Source: Candidatus Woesearchaeota archaeon CG1_02_57_44 (lineage in GTDB: Archaea; Nanobdellota; Nanobdellia; Woesearchaeales; CG1-02-57-44). From it: a stretch of 45,223 bases of DNA. Numbering within the stretch: the stretch's first letter is position 1; each line of letters starts with the position of its first letter. The DNA lies in contig MNWW01000042.1 of the NCBI GenBank assembly GCA_001871415.1, positions 1 through 45,223 on the forward strand, read 5' to 3'. This document shows positions 1 through 7,489 of this stretch, one piece after another. Both the position numbers and the translations under genes were made by a program. The notes under the pieces are model-generated. The model did no database searches. It was given only the letters and a program-made list of their open reading frames with translations, and had not been told where the DNA came from.

Positions 1-972
1 CGCTCCGCCCAATGCGATATGTCGCGCGCGCTGGATGGTCTGCGCTGAGCTTTCACAATGCGATGAGAGCGCGATGCCTCTACCCTGCAAATACGCACGT
101 GTCTCAACTATGAGCGCCGCGATGTCCCCGCCGTCCATGGGTGTCTCCTGCAGGCACCAGGCCAGCAGGTCTGTCGCGGTCACGGTCTGGATGGCGCCTA
201 CAGCATCGCGCATCGCTGCAGCGTGCATACCTTCCAGCGCCAGCGGGGCGCCGAAGGTGCAATACACTTCAGAGCTCCTCTGGAAGGGAGCGCGCAGGAG
301 CAGATGGCCGAAATCCAGGCCGATGTAGAGCGCCTTGTTGAGGGCAAGGGCCAGAGGATGCTCGGGCTTGTGGTCCTTTGTCCTCTGGAGCAGGGGGAAC
401 ATGACGCCCTCAGGCACACGCTCATACGAGACGTCGACAGGCACCATGGTCGTGTAGCCCTTGCGGCGGCAGATGTCTGGTATGGTGTCATGGAATCGCA
501 GGAGCTTGCCAGAGTAGCTTCTTCCTGCTTCAGGGAAGATTAGCAGATCGTCGCCGCGGTCAACTATCTGGTTGATGGCCTTCATGAGGAACTTGAGTCC
601 TGCTCTATCGCTATCGCGTGGTATGGGTACGCTGCGCATCTGGCTGATGATATCGCCGAAGGGCCAGAAGTAGAGGTTGTCGCCGGCAATTATCCATGGG
701 GGAGCGCGCGGCTGGTGTCCTGCCTGTCGTTGTTGCTGCGCGTCGGCATGCAGCTCCCTGACGATGAGGCAGTAGTCAAGGTGGCTCGCGTGGCGCGCGG
801 CATAGACCACGGGCTCCTGCGGAATGGTATCCAAGCCGCGGGTCCTCACTGCGCTGAACATACTGTCCAGGAGAGGTCCTGCGCCGCGCACGATGCGCGC
901 GTAACGCTCCTCGTCATGGCCGTTCTCCAGAAGATGCTCAATCCTGGCTTCCAATGATGCGCGCGATGGCAT
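1..972 (-). CDS. PlsB-type glycerol-3-phosphate acyltransferase family protein (partial)
   Basis: The reading frame is open from an ATG at 972 to the window edge, so the C-terminus is missing (at least 324 residues). All four blocks of the glycerolphosphate acyltransferase family are visible: block I HASHLDY (His61, Asp66 of the HX4D motif), block II AGDNLYFWPFGDI (about 96-108), block III FPEAGRSYSGKLL (about 146-158) and block IV VPVDVSYERVPEG (about 177-189). Blocks I and II resemble bacterial PlsB more than PlsC. The known family reaction is acyl transfer to sn-glycerol-3-phosphate or dihydroxyacetone phosphate. The start overlaps the 3' end of hisS by 35 nt, so the two are probably co-transcribed; a TTG at 954 is an alternative start. 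An ester-lipid acyltransferase is unexpected in an archaeon with ether lipids, so the true acceptor is open. Confidence 0.85.
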   Translation of the reverse strand, partial: MPSRASLEARIEHLLENGHDEERYARIVRGAGPLLDSMFSAVRTRGLDTIPQEPVVYAARHASHLDYCLIVRELHADAQQQRQAGHQPRAPPWIIAGDNLYFWPFGDIISQMRSVPIPRDSDRAGLKFLMKAINQIVDRGDDLLIFPEAGRSYSGKLLRFHDTIPDICRRKGYTTMVPVDVSYERVPEGVMFPLLQRTKDHKPEHPLALALNKALYIGLDFGHLLLRAPFQRSSEVYCTFGAPLALEGMHAAAMRDAVGAIQTVTATDLLAWCLQETPMDGGDIAALIVETRAYLQGRGIALSSHCESSAQTIQRARHIALGGA

Positions 973-2287
973 CGGCAACACCTACGGTATCCTCGGTCCC
1001 TGAGGTCATATCTTTGATGCGTACCTTCTTCTGCGCCAACTCCTCCTCCCCAAGGAACAGGACAAAGGGGATGCCCTGGCTCTGCGCGTACTGCAGGCAC
1101 TTGCTCGGGCCTCTGCCCACCAGGTCAAGGTCGGTGTTGATCATCGCTGCGCGCAGCTGCTTGGCTAGGTCAAAGCCCGCCTGTGGATTCTTGAAATGGA
1201 TGATGTACGCTTTCGCGGTCGTCTTCTTGTCCGCGCCGCCCATAGCGTCATAGATGCGGTCGACACCGAAGCTGATACCTACGGCAGGGAATTGCTGGTT
1301 GCCGCCGAGAAAATCCTGGATCATCTTGTCATAGCGACCGCCGCCGCCGACCGAGCTCTTCACTTCGCTGCCGGGCAGGATAATCTCAAATATGGTGCCT
1401 GTGTAGTAGGACAGTCCGCGGGCGAGGGTCGTGTCGATGACGATGGGGTTTGCGAGATGTTTGTTATTGGCGAGATGTTTGTCCTTTGTGGACTGTGTGT
1501 TAATTATGGACTGTTTGTCATTATTGTCCGCGCCTGCGCAATACGCGAGCACCTCGCGCAGCTCGCTGATCCCTTGCTGGAGCAGCTCATTGTCCTGCGG
1601 CAATGCGTCCAGGATCTGCTCGTTGGTCCCCTGCACGGTGAATCTTCCGAGGATGGATTCGGCCTTGTCCTTGCCGGTGATGCCCGCGAGCTCCTCAAGC
1701 ACGTCCTCTCGCTTGAGCTTATCGAGCTTGTCGAGCGCGATGATGACCGCGTCCTTCTTGTCCTCCAGGCCTTCGAGCTGGGCGAGGCCTTCGAGTATCT
1801 TGCGGTTATTGACACGGATGACCGGTACGAGTCCTAGCTTCGTGAAGACGTCCACAGCGAGCATGAGCAGCTCGGCGTCGGCGGTCATAGCGGCGCATCC
1901 GACGATGTCGACGTCCGCCTGCCAGAACTCGCGGTAGCGCGCCTTGCTGATGGGGCCATCGCGCCAGACCTTATCGACCTGATAGCGCTTGAAGGGCATC
2001 TTGAGCTGCGGGTTCATGCCCACAACGCGGGCGAAGGGAACGGTGAGATCATAGCGCAGGCCTAATTCGCGCTGTCCCTGATCATGCACCCTGAATGTCT
2101 CCTTGAGAATCTCATCGCCTCCCGCGTACTTGCTGGAGAGCACGTCAAAGCGCTCGATAGCAGGAGTCTCCAATGGTGAGTATCCGTAGCGCTCGAAAGT
2201 GGCCTTGATGGTGTCCAGGATGCGCTTCCTTGCTATCGCCTCATCCGGCAGGCAGTCGCGTGTTCCTGGGGCGTTGAGGAGCTGCAT
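938..2287 (-). CDS. hisS: Histidyl-tRNA synthetase
   Basis: Class II aminoacyl-tRNA synthetase of 449 residues, the usual length for HisRS. It charges tRNA-His with histidine using ATP. Visible signatures are LRYDLTVPFARV (about 77-88), the motif 2 region ending in REFWQADVDIVG (about 119-130), the histidine-binding motif RGLSYYTGTIFEI in the middle of the protein, and a C-terminal anticodon-binding domain containing LVGRGPSKCLQYAQ and GIPFVLFLGEEE. The histidine motif has Ser where most bacterial enzymes have Asp (RGLDYYTG). The ATG at 2287 lies about 28 nt downstream of a minus-strand TATA box (TTATTTAAAG near 2315), which suggests a near-leaderless mRNA and supports this start. It is the first gene of a two-gene operon with the acyltransferase. 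Confidence 0.96.
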   Translation of the reverse strand: MQLLNAPGTRDCLPDEAIARKRILDTIKATFERYGYSPLETPAIERFDVLSSKYAGGDEILKETFRVHDQGQRELGLRYDLTVPFARVVGMNPQLKMPFKRYQVDKVWRDGPISKARYREFWQADVDIVGCAAMTADAELLMLAVDVFTKLGLVPVIRVNNRKILEGLAQLEGLEDKKDAVIIALDKLDKLKREDVLEELAGITGKDKAESILGRFTVQGTNEQILDALPQDNELLQQGISELREVLAYCAGADNNDKQSIINTQSTKDKHLANNKHLANPIVIDTTLARGLSYYTGTIFEIILPGSEVKSSVGGGGRYDKMIQDFLGGNQQFPAVGISFGVDRIYDAMGGADKKTTAKAYIIHFKNPQAGFDLAKQLRAAMINTDLDLVGRGPSKCLQYAQSQGIPFVLFLGEEELAQKKVRIKDMTSGTEDTVGVADAIARIIGSQD

Positions 2288-2310
2288 TGCTCTGCAGGAT
2301 TGGTGGGCAC

Positions 2311-2340
2311 TTTAAATAACTTTACCGGAGGACATTTATA
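2311..2340. promoter_or_regulatory. Divergent TATA boxes for hisS and the membrane protein gene
   Basis: Two A/T-rich boxes lie in the short gap between divergent genes. TTTAAATAAC at 2311-2320, read on the minus strand as GTTATTTAAA, is about 28 nt before the hisS ATG. ATTTATATTG near 2334-2343 is about 25 nt before the plus-strand ATG at 2363. The spacing fits archaeal TBP sites with leaderless transcripts. Confidence 0.6.
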
Positions 2341-2362
2341 TTGTGTCCTTGTCCCAGAGGAG

Positions 2363-4447
2363 ATGCGCCTGAAGGGACTATTCCTTGGCATTCTCCTGAT
2401 TCTTGTCCTGTATTCGATAGCTCCTCTCTGGCAGCAGGGTGTCCCTGCTACTGACGACTTCCGGCATCACCTGACCAAGTTCTGGTTCCTTAAGGAAGCT
2501 GTCAGTGAGACCGGGCGTACGCAGGAATGGATGCCCTACATCTATTCCGGCTGGCCGTTCTCGCAGTTCTATCACTCGCTTCCCTATTATGGTTCGCTTC
2601 CTCTTATCCTGATGATGAATCCTGTGACAGCACTGAAATGGAGCATCATTCTCAGCATGATCCTGTCTACGCTAGGCATGTACTGGGCCGCGAAAATATT
2701 CACCGGCAGGGATGACGCGGCGCTAGTCGCTTCCTGCCTATATGCGCTCATGCCCATGCGCTTTGAGTTCGCGTATTATTCCGGAAGCATCTCGCGATTG
2801 TGGGGGCTGATATTCCTCGCGCCATCGCTGCTCTTCTTCGCCGCAGCAGTCGTGCAGCGTCGCGGCGAATGGTATCGGCCTGCGGCTGCGGCCTATTCGC
2901 TGCTCATCCTGTCCAATGTCAACATGGCCTATACGGTGGCGTGGTACTGGCTTGCCCTGCTGGTGTACCGCGTCGCTTCTGATGCGCGGGCCGCAAGGCA
3001 GGGGGGCGCGCAGGCCGATGCGGGCAGTAACCATGATGCTGCACAGAATCATCCTGTTGCTCGCGTGGACTGGCGCCCGCTCGCGGGGCAACTGTTCGCT
3101 GTGCTGCTCATCATCGTGTCGCTGACCGCGTATTTCCTCTTGCCGCTCTATGCCGAGAGGACAGAGTCAACGACCTTCAGCATCCAGGGCGCGGGCGTGT
3201 TCGGGGGCGCGCCCATGCCTCTATCCGCAACGATGCTATTGTCACGCGGGTTCGGGCTCGCTGCTGGAGGCGAGCGGCACTTCTACGTCGGGCTCGTAGG
3301 GATGCTGCTGGCGCTTGCCGGTGTCTTGCTCTCGCGCAGGCTCGCGCATCGCTGGATGCTCTTGTTCCTTGGGTTGTTCGGGCTTATGGTGGGGGGGACA
3401 GGGCTGATTACCTTATTGCCCTTCTCCAACATGGCCGTGTTCGCGACCTATCATATCGCCAATGCTCTTGTGTTCGTCTTCGTCCTCGCTGGGTTGTGTG
3501 TCGGGGCTCTTGCCCGCAGCGCCGGCGGCAATCGATGGATCGTCTTCGGTGTGCTGTTGGCAGTGGCACTGCTCGACGTGGCTCCTGCCGCGCGAAGCTT
3601 CTCCTGGGTGAATCAGCCGGATGCGCAATTCACGAATCCTCCTGTGCTCATCGACGCGTGGCAGTGGATAGCCAAGCAGCCAGGAGACTTCCGGGTGTAT
3701 AGTCCCATCGGGCAGGTGCCGTTCATGTATCATCACAAATTCGAGGTCGGGACCGAATGGATGGGCTATCGCGAAGGAGCGCTGCAGCCCATACGCAAGT
3801 GGACCGATGATGTGGAAAAGGCCTTCCGCGCTGATCCGACAAGCGAAGATGTCGCCAGGTTGCTCGGCTATTGGGGCACGCGCTACTATGTGCTGCCGTG
3901 CATGGATGTTCCATCGTATTTTACGTTGGCGTACCAGAACGGACAAGCATGCGTGTATGAGAACGGGTTCTATGCTCCGCTCGTGACCGGCGCGTCGTCG
4001 GTGGTGAAGGCGCAGGTGGCGATAGCTGGTTTTGCCGGGAACGCCAGCACGGTGCTGGTGGATGAGGCCTGCGGTGATGGCGCGAATTGCACACGGTCCT
4101 TGACACCTGCGGTGGTGTCGGATTACAGGTTCGATTTCGGGACCATCACTTTCACGGCCGATTCGCCCGGCTGGGTGCTGGTCCGGTCAGCTGGTTTCAA
4201 AGGGCACTGGAGCGCGATGTCGGGCGGCAAGGAGTATGCCATCGGCCAGGTGTGGCCCAAGTACATGCTGCTCGAGGTTCCTGCTGGTGAGGTGGTAATG
4301 CAGTATCATAAGACTCCCATACAGCTGTTTGCCAGCGGATGGTCCTTCGCCGCGTTGCTGTTCTTACTGCTGCCTTGGCTTCGGATAGTGGCCAAAAGGC
4401 ATAAAAAGAAGGGCAAGGTCGTAGAAGAAGACACGGCTGTGGTCTAG
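2363..4447 (+). CDS. Large multi-pass membrane protein, PTPS-related / GT-C-like family
   Basis: An integral membrane protein of 694 residues from the ATG at 2363; a TTG at 2300 also opens the frame, but the TATA box near 2338 places transcription start at about 2363. The N-terminus (LKGLFLGILLILVLYSIAP) is a membrane segment. It is followed by TDDFRHHLTKFWFLKE and MPYIYSGWPFSQFYHSLPYYG, the pattern of archaeal proteins annotated as 6-pyruvoyl-tetrahydropterin-synthase-related membrane proteins, which resemble GT-C glycosyltransferases with an acidic first external loop. About ten hydrophobic helices follow, then a soluble region of about 250 residues and a last TM helix before a Lys-rich cytoplasmic tail. 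The substrate is unknown; a role in surface glycan or lipid-linked sugar transfer is inference. The stop codon lies inside the following tRNA gene. Confidence 0.75.
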   Translation: MRLKGLFLGILLILVLYSIAPLWQQGVPATDDFRHHLTKFWFLKEAVSETGRTQEWMPYIYSGWPFSQFYHSLPYYGSLPLILMMNPVTALKWSIILSMILSTLGMYWAAKIFTGRDDAALVASCLYALMPMRFEFAYYSGSISRLWGLIFLAPSLLFFAAAVVQRRGEWYRPAAAAYSLLILSNVNMAYTVAWYWLALLVYRVASDARAARQGGAQADAGSNHDAAQNHPVARVDWRPLAGQLFAVLLIIVSLTAYFLLPLYAERTESTTFSIQGAGVFGGAPMPLSATMLLSRGFGLAAGGERHFYVGLVGMLLALAGVLLSRRLAHRWMLLFLGLFGLMVGGTGLITLLPFSNMAVFATYHIANALVFVFVLAGLCVGALARSAGGNRWIVFGVLLAVALLDVAPAARSFSWVNQPDAQFTNPPVLIDAWQWIAKQPGDFRVYSPIGQVPFMYHHKFEVGTEWMGYREGALQPIRKWTDDVEKAFRADPTSEDVARLLGYWGTRYYVLPCMDVPSYFTLAYQNGQACVYENGFYAPLVTGASSVVKAQVAIAGFAGNASTVLVDEACGDGANCTRSLTPAVVSDYRFDFGTITFTADSPGWVLVRSAGFKGHWSAMSGGKEYAIGQVWPKYMLLEVPAGEVVMQYHKTPIQLFASGWSFAALLFLLLPWLRIVAKRHKKKGKVVEEDTAVV

Positions 4448-4650
4448 CGGCATGACCCCACCCTCCCAAGCAACAGTTTCCTTTGTTGGGCCGGAAGCAA
4501 GACCTCGCGGATGCTCGGTCTTGCGGTGATGCTCAATAGGGTCGCTATAGCCGCGGTCGACGTGAATCGACTGCGGTCGCATCTGGTGATAGCGCAAAAT
4601 GGGTGTTGTGGAGCGAGGTGGTGACCCGGGTTCAAATCCCGGCAGCCGTA
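4433..4650 (+). tRNA. tRNA-Gly(CCC) with a 147-nt bulge-helix-bulge intron
   Basis: Acceptor strands ACGGCTG (4433-4439) and CAGCCGT (4643-4649) pair fully, with discriminator A at 4650 and no encoded CCA. The D arm has A14, G15, G18 and G19. Anticodon stem CCACC (4458-4462) pairs with GGTGG (4617-4621), and the T arm is CCGGG-TTCAAAT-CCCGG. The loop is C-T-CCC-A before the intron and A after it, giving anticodon CCC (4465-4467). C2:G71 and C35-C36 agree with glycine identity. The intron (4469-4615) shows a textbook BHB: central helix CTCC (4463-4466)/GGAG (4610-4613), three-nt bulges CAA (4467-4469) and CGA (4614-4616), and intron helix GCAACA (4470-4475)/TGTTGT (4604-4609). Cutting after the second bulge nucleotide on each side restores a 7-nt loop. 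A TATA-like CATAAAAAG near 4400 lies inside the upstream CDS. Confidence 0.93.
4469..4615 (+). other. Archaeal tRNA intron (position 37/38), long and structured
   Basis: This 147-nt intron is several times longer than the usual 15-30 nt. Besides the BHB helix it can form GCAAGACC/GGTCTTGC with a 12-nt loop, an 8-bp hairpin GCGGTCGA/TCGACTGC with loop CGTGAA, and an enclosing CGCTAT/ATAGCG helix. Such folding suggests it may be a stable RNA after splicing. In other archaea the tRNA-Trp intron contains a box C/D guide; I see only C-box-like GTGATG fragments here, not a clear guide. Confidence 0.85.
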
Positions 4651-4843
4651 TCCTGTTTTACCTCAATGTCCCTGGAGCCGTAGTATGTGTTTCATCAATG
4701 CCTCTATTCTCTTCATTTTTTAAACCATCTTCTCTTATTGATTGCTTTCACTTATTTTTGATCGCTTGTATTTTTTGATTGCTTTTAATTCGTCCCACTC
4801 CTGTGGCGACTTGGATGGGCTGCTGCAGCTGTTGGGTAAAAAA

Positions 4844-4850
4844 TTATTTA
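4844..4850 (+). promoter_or_regulatory. TATA box of the purine operon
   Basis: TTATTTA after a run of A residues. Transcription would start near 4872, at the first ATGs (4869, 4878) of the repeat-encoded upstream ORF and about 130 nt before the inferred purL start. Confidence 0.55.
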
Positions 4851-4868
4851 ATGCAGGGCTGAAGCCAC

Positions 4869-5006
4869 ATGCCACGTATGGCAGCTGGAAGGGGTATGGC
4901 AGCTGGAAGGGGTATGGCAGCTGGAAGGGGTATGGCAGCTGGAAGGGTAGTTACGTCGTCTCTTCGCATAGCAGGACATCTTACCCTACAGGTGGCTTTC
5001 TCGTGA
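4869..5006 (+). CDS. Small upstream ORF made of (MAAGRG) repeats, coupled to purL
   Basis: An ORF of 45 codons (42 from the ATG at 4878) that no family I know explains. It reads four times through an 18-bp repeat as MAAGRG and ends with about 20 non-repetitive residues. Its TGA (5004-5006) overlaps the proposed purL GTG (5003-5005) as GTGA, the arrangement used for translational coupling. It begins at the expected transcription start. It could be a leader peptide for purL; equally the repeat may be a recent expansion and the ORF fortuitous. Confidence 0.35.
   Translation: MPRMAAGRGMAAGRGMAAGRGMAAGRVVTSSLRIAGHLTLQVAFS
4876..4947 (+). repeat. Four perfect 18-bp tandem repeats upstream of purL
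   Basis: The unit GTATGGCAGCTGGAAGGG occurs four times without a mismatch (4876, 4894, 4912, 4930). Because 18 is a multiple of three, every frame stays open: (MAAGRG)n in the upstream ORF and (YGSWKG)n in the purL frame. Each unit carries an ATG. Perfect identity points to recent expansion, and copy number could vary between strains. Confidence 0.95.
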
Positions 5007-7489
5007 CGCTCGCAGCGCTCGTCGACCAGTTCAGCGTGCCGACCCTTCCTGCGGTGCGCGGGATGCGGCTCGTCAGTGATCGTGCACCGATTGGCTCCAT
5101 GCCTTCCCTCGAACAGGTGGTGGGGCGGTCGCTGACCCTAACAGAATTCAGCGCAGGGGAATCTGAGCAATCGGAGCACGCGGGCTACGGCTCCACCAAG
5201 TTTCATCTTGGCACCATCCTTCCGGTAGGTGGTCCCAACTACATCCACACCACGGATGCTGAAGCAGCGTCGGTAGTCTTCTATGTTCCCATCGACGGCA
5301 AACTTGTCGCTGTGGTGTTCTCGTCAGAGAGTCATAACGGCCCCTCCTTTGTCGCACCTCGCCCTGGCGCAGCAACGGGAGCCGGTGGGATGTTCCGGGA
5401 CGAGCATGCGGCGGCCATCGCCTATGTCGCTGCGCTCGCCGAAGCCAGGCGGCAAGGGCATCCCTGGTATAACGCGGCGCGCGATCCACTGCTCCAACAT
5501 ACTCTCGAAACCACCATGGGCATTGCCGACTACGGCAATGCCATGGGCGTGCCGCACGGCAATGGTTCCATCTGGTATCACTCCGGCTTCGCCGGCAACA
5601 ACCTTGTCAATGTCTTTGGCGTGTCTGTCGCTAGCATTGATCGGCTCATCCGCAACAAGGTGCCTACCATTGATGTCCCTGGCAAGTACGTCGGCATCTA
5701 CGTCGGCAAAGCATCTGACAGGACGGGCCTTGGCGGGACCAAGTTCGCCTCCAAGGGCATCGACATGAGCGATGCGGCCCTCAATGAGAGCGCGGTGCAG
5801 GACCCGGATCCGCATCTGGAAGAGGCGCTCGCCAGAGGCATCATCATGCTTGGCGAGCTGGCCATCGCGCAGGGCTGGTTCGAGCAGGTAGGATGGAAGG
5901 ACATGGGCGCGGCTGGCCTGCTCTGCAGCAGTCTCGAGCAGCTGCACGGCGTCATCGGCATGACAATCAATGGCAATCTCATCCCTACCAACGAGCCGCG
6001 CACGCCCACCGAGTTCCTGGAGGCTGAGACGCAGGAGCGTTTCTTCCTGACCGTCCATGAGGACTACGCCCCGGCCGTGCTCCATGTCTTCAATGACATC
6101 ATCGGGCTGCCCTTCATCAACAACGGCGCACGGGCAGCTGTCGTCGCCCGCTGCAACGACACGGGACGATACACCTTCGTGCAGGACAACAAGATTCATG
6201 TCAATCTCCCAGCTGATGCCATGATGAATGCTCCTATCGTACCCCGCAAGGTATGTGAGCCGCGGCGCGTCCCTCAGGCCATTCCTACACCGATGCTCTC
6301 GATTGGTGAAGAGGCCGAGCGGGTCCTTGGCTCCATGACCTTCAAGAGCGATGGATTCATCCACGACCACTACGACACGCACGTGAGAAGCACCAACATC
6401 GTCAATCGTGGCAAGGCCGCGGCCACGCTGCGGACGCATCCCTTGTTCGAAGGTCAGGTCGGCTATAGCATGGTCTTTGATTCCAGTCCGGTCTACGGGC
6501 AGTTGGATCCTCTCCATCAAGCGGCAGACTCGCTGGTGCGCGGCGCCTGGAAGATGGCAGCGGTCGGCTGCTCTGTGGTCGGCGTGACCAACAACGCCAA
6601 CTACGGCAGGGCCGACGTGCCAGAGGAGATGTGGGCCTTCGTCAAAGGTCAAGAGGGTGTCGCGCGCGCATGCAACAATTGGCCGCTTGAGCAGCGTTAT
6701 ATCGCGCACATCTGTCAGGACCCTGACACTGCTTCCCGATTCGAAGGCGTGGAGCGGCCCACGGTCGGTGTTGGCGGCGGCAATGTCAGCCTGAACAAAT
6801 GGAACGTCAACACGGGCACGGCTATACCCCCCACGACGATCCTCGGCCTGGTCGGTTGGACGGACGCACCTTCTCGTTATGCTACCTGGGACATCAAGCC
6901 AGTCGAAAGAGGTTCCCTCTATCTTGTAGGTGCACGTCAGGAGTCGCTCGGCGGCACAGAATACCTGCAGGCGCTCTATGGCCCTGACATGCTGGGCGAT
7001 TCGCTCTTCACCATCGACTATGAGACGTCCCATGCAGAGGTCAGCGCCATCATCGACGCGGTCCGCTCTGGCCTCGTGCTTGCGGCCAATGACATCGAGT
7101 CCGGCGGGCTGCTCAATGCCGTGGCCGAGATGATGGTCAACACTGAGGATTCTGTCACGGCCAGGATCAACCTGAATGCGTCGATGGCGCTCACCTTCCT
7201 CACTGCACGACAGAAGCTCTACTCAGAGAGCTATGGTATGGTGCTGCAGGTGGACAGAGCGCAGGAGCACGATTTCCGGGAGGTCATGCAGCGACATGGG
7301 GTCTGCGCCTATCTCATCGGCTCTGCAGGATCTCTCGATCAAGGCTGTGAGGGGCGGCTCTCCTTCAAAGGCCATGAGTTCACCACCTTCAGCATGGAGC
7401 AGCATGCGCTCCAGGACAGCTACCGCAGCAAGATAGAGCACTGTCTCACGGGCGTGCTGCCATGCCCAGAGCACCTGGTGGTCCCATGA
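5003..7489 (+). CDS. purL: Phosphoribosylformylglycinamidine synthase, PurL subunit (divergent)
   Basis: Synthetase subunit of FGAM synthase, which converts FGAR to FGAM with ATP and glutamine-derived ammonia in purine biosynthesis. It has 828 residues from the GTG at 5003, longer than the usual small PurL of roughly 600-740. SEHAGYGSTK (about 57-66) corresponds to the usual SEHCSYK motif, and SESHNGPSF (about 108-116) contains the catalytic His in the motif normally written ESHNHPS. Then come GAATGAGGMFRD, GIADYGNAMGVPHGNG and a second PurM-like half. The frame is open back to 4742, but that part overlaps the promoter and repeats and has no ATG. The GTG overlaps the small ORF's stop, and ATG 5066 is an alternative. 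The gene ends ATGA-coupled to purQ. No separate purS lies nearby. Confidence 0.9.
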   Translation: MTLAALVDQFSVPTLPAVRGMRLVSDRAPIGSMPSLEQVVGRSLTLTEFSAGESEQSEHAGYGSTKFHLGTILPVGGPNYIHTTDAEAASVVFYVPIDGKLVAVVFSSESHNGPSFVAPRPGAATGAGGMFRDEHAAAIAYVAALAEARRQGHPWYNAARDPLLQHTLETTMGIADYGNAMGVPHGNGSIWYHSGFAGNNLVNVFGVSVASIDRLIRNKVPTIDVPGKYVGIYVGKASDRTGLGGTKFASKGIDMSDAALNESAVQDPDPHLEEALARGIIMLGELAIAQGWFEQVGWKDMGAAGLLCSSLEQLHGVIGMTINGNLIPTNEPRTPTEFLEAETQERFFLTVHEDYAPAVLHVFNDIIGLPFINNGARAAVVARCNDTGRYTFVQDNKIHVNLPADAMMNAPIVPRKVCEPRRVPQAIPTPMLSIGEEAERVLGSMTFKSDGFIHDHYDTHVRSTNIVNRGKAAATLRTHPLFEGQVGYSMVFDSSPVYGQLDPLHQAADSLVRGAWKMAAVGCSVVGVTNNANYGRADVPEEMWAFVKGQEGVARACNNWPLEQRYIAHICQDPDTASRFEGVERPTVGVGGGNVSLNKWNVNTGTAIPPTTILGLVGWTDAPSRYATWDIKPVERGSLYLVGARQESLGGTEYLQALYGPDMLGDSLFTIDYETSHAEVSAIIDAVRSGLVLAANDIESGGLLNAVAEMMVNTEDSVTARINLNASMALTFLTARQKLYSESYGMVLQVDRAQEHDFREVMQRHGVCAYLIGSAGSLDQGCEGRLSFKGHEFTTFSMEQHALQDSYRSKIEHCLTGVLPCPEHLVVP

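Larger units (their letters stand above)
4651..5002 (+). other. purL leader region without an independent known gene
   Basis: The stretch between the tRNA and purL is A/T-rich to about 4790. It then contains a TATA box (TTATTTA, 4844-4850), four perfect 18-bp repeats and a short ORF that ends on the purL start. I see no RNA gene and no other convincing CDS. Confidence 0.55.

Noticed and set aside
4469-4615. Box C/D guide RNA inside the tRNA intron
   Set aside because: GTGATG-like fragments exist, but no properly spaced C, D', C', D set could be made out by eye.
4742-5002. N-terminal extension of PurL containing (YGSWKG) repeats
   Set aside because: It has no ATG, overlaps the TATA box and the repeats, and adds no PurL homology; the GTG at 5003 coupled to the small ORF is preferred.
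5324-7033. 569-codon minus-strand ORF inside purL
   Set aside because: Mirror frame of a clear PurL; the translation is Arg/His/Gly-rich and domain-free.
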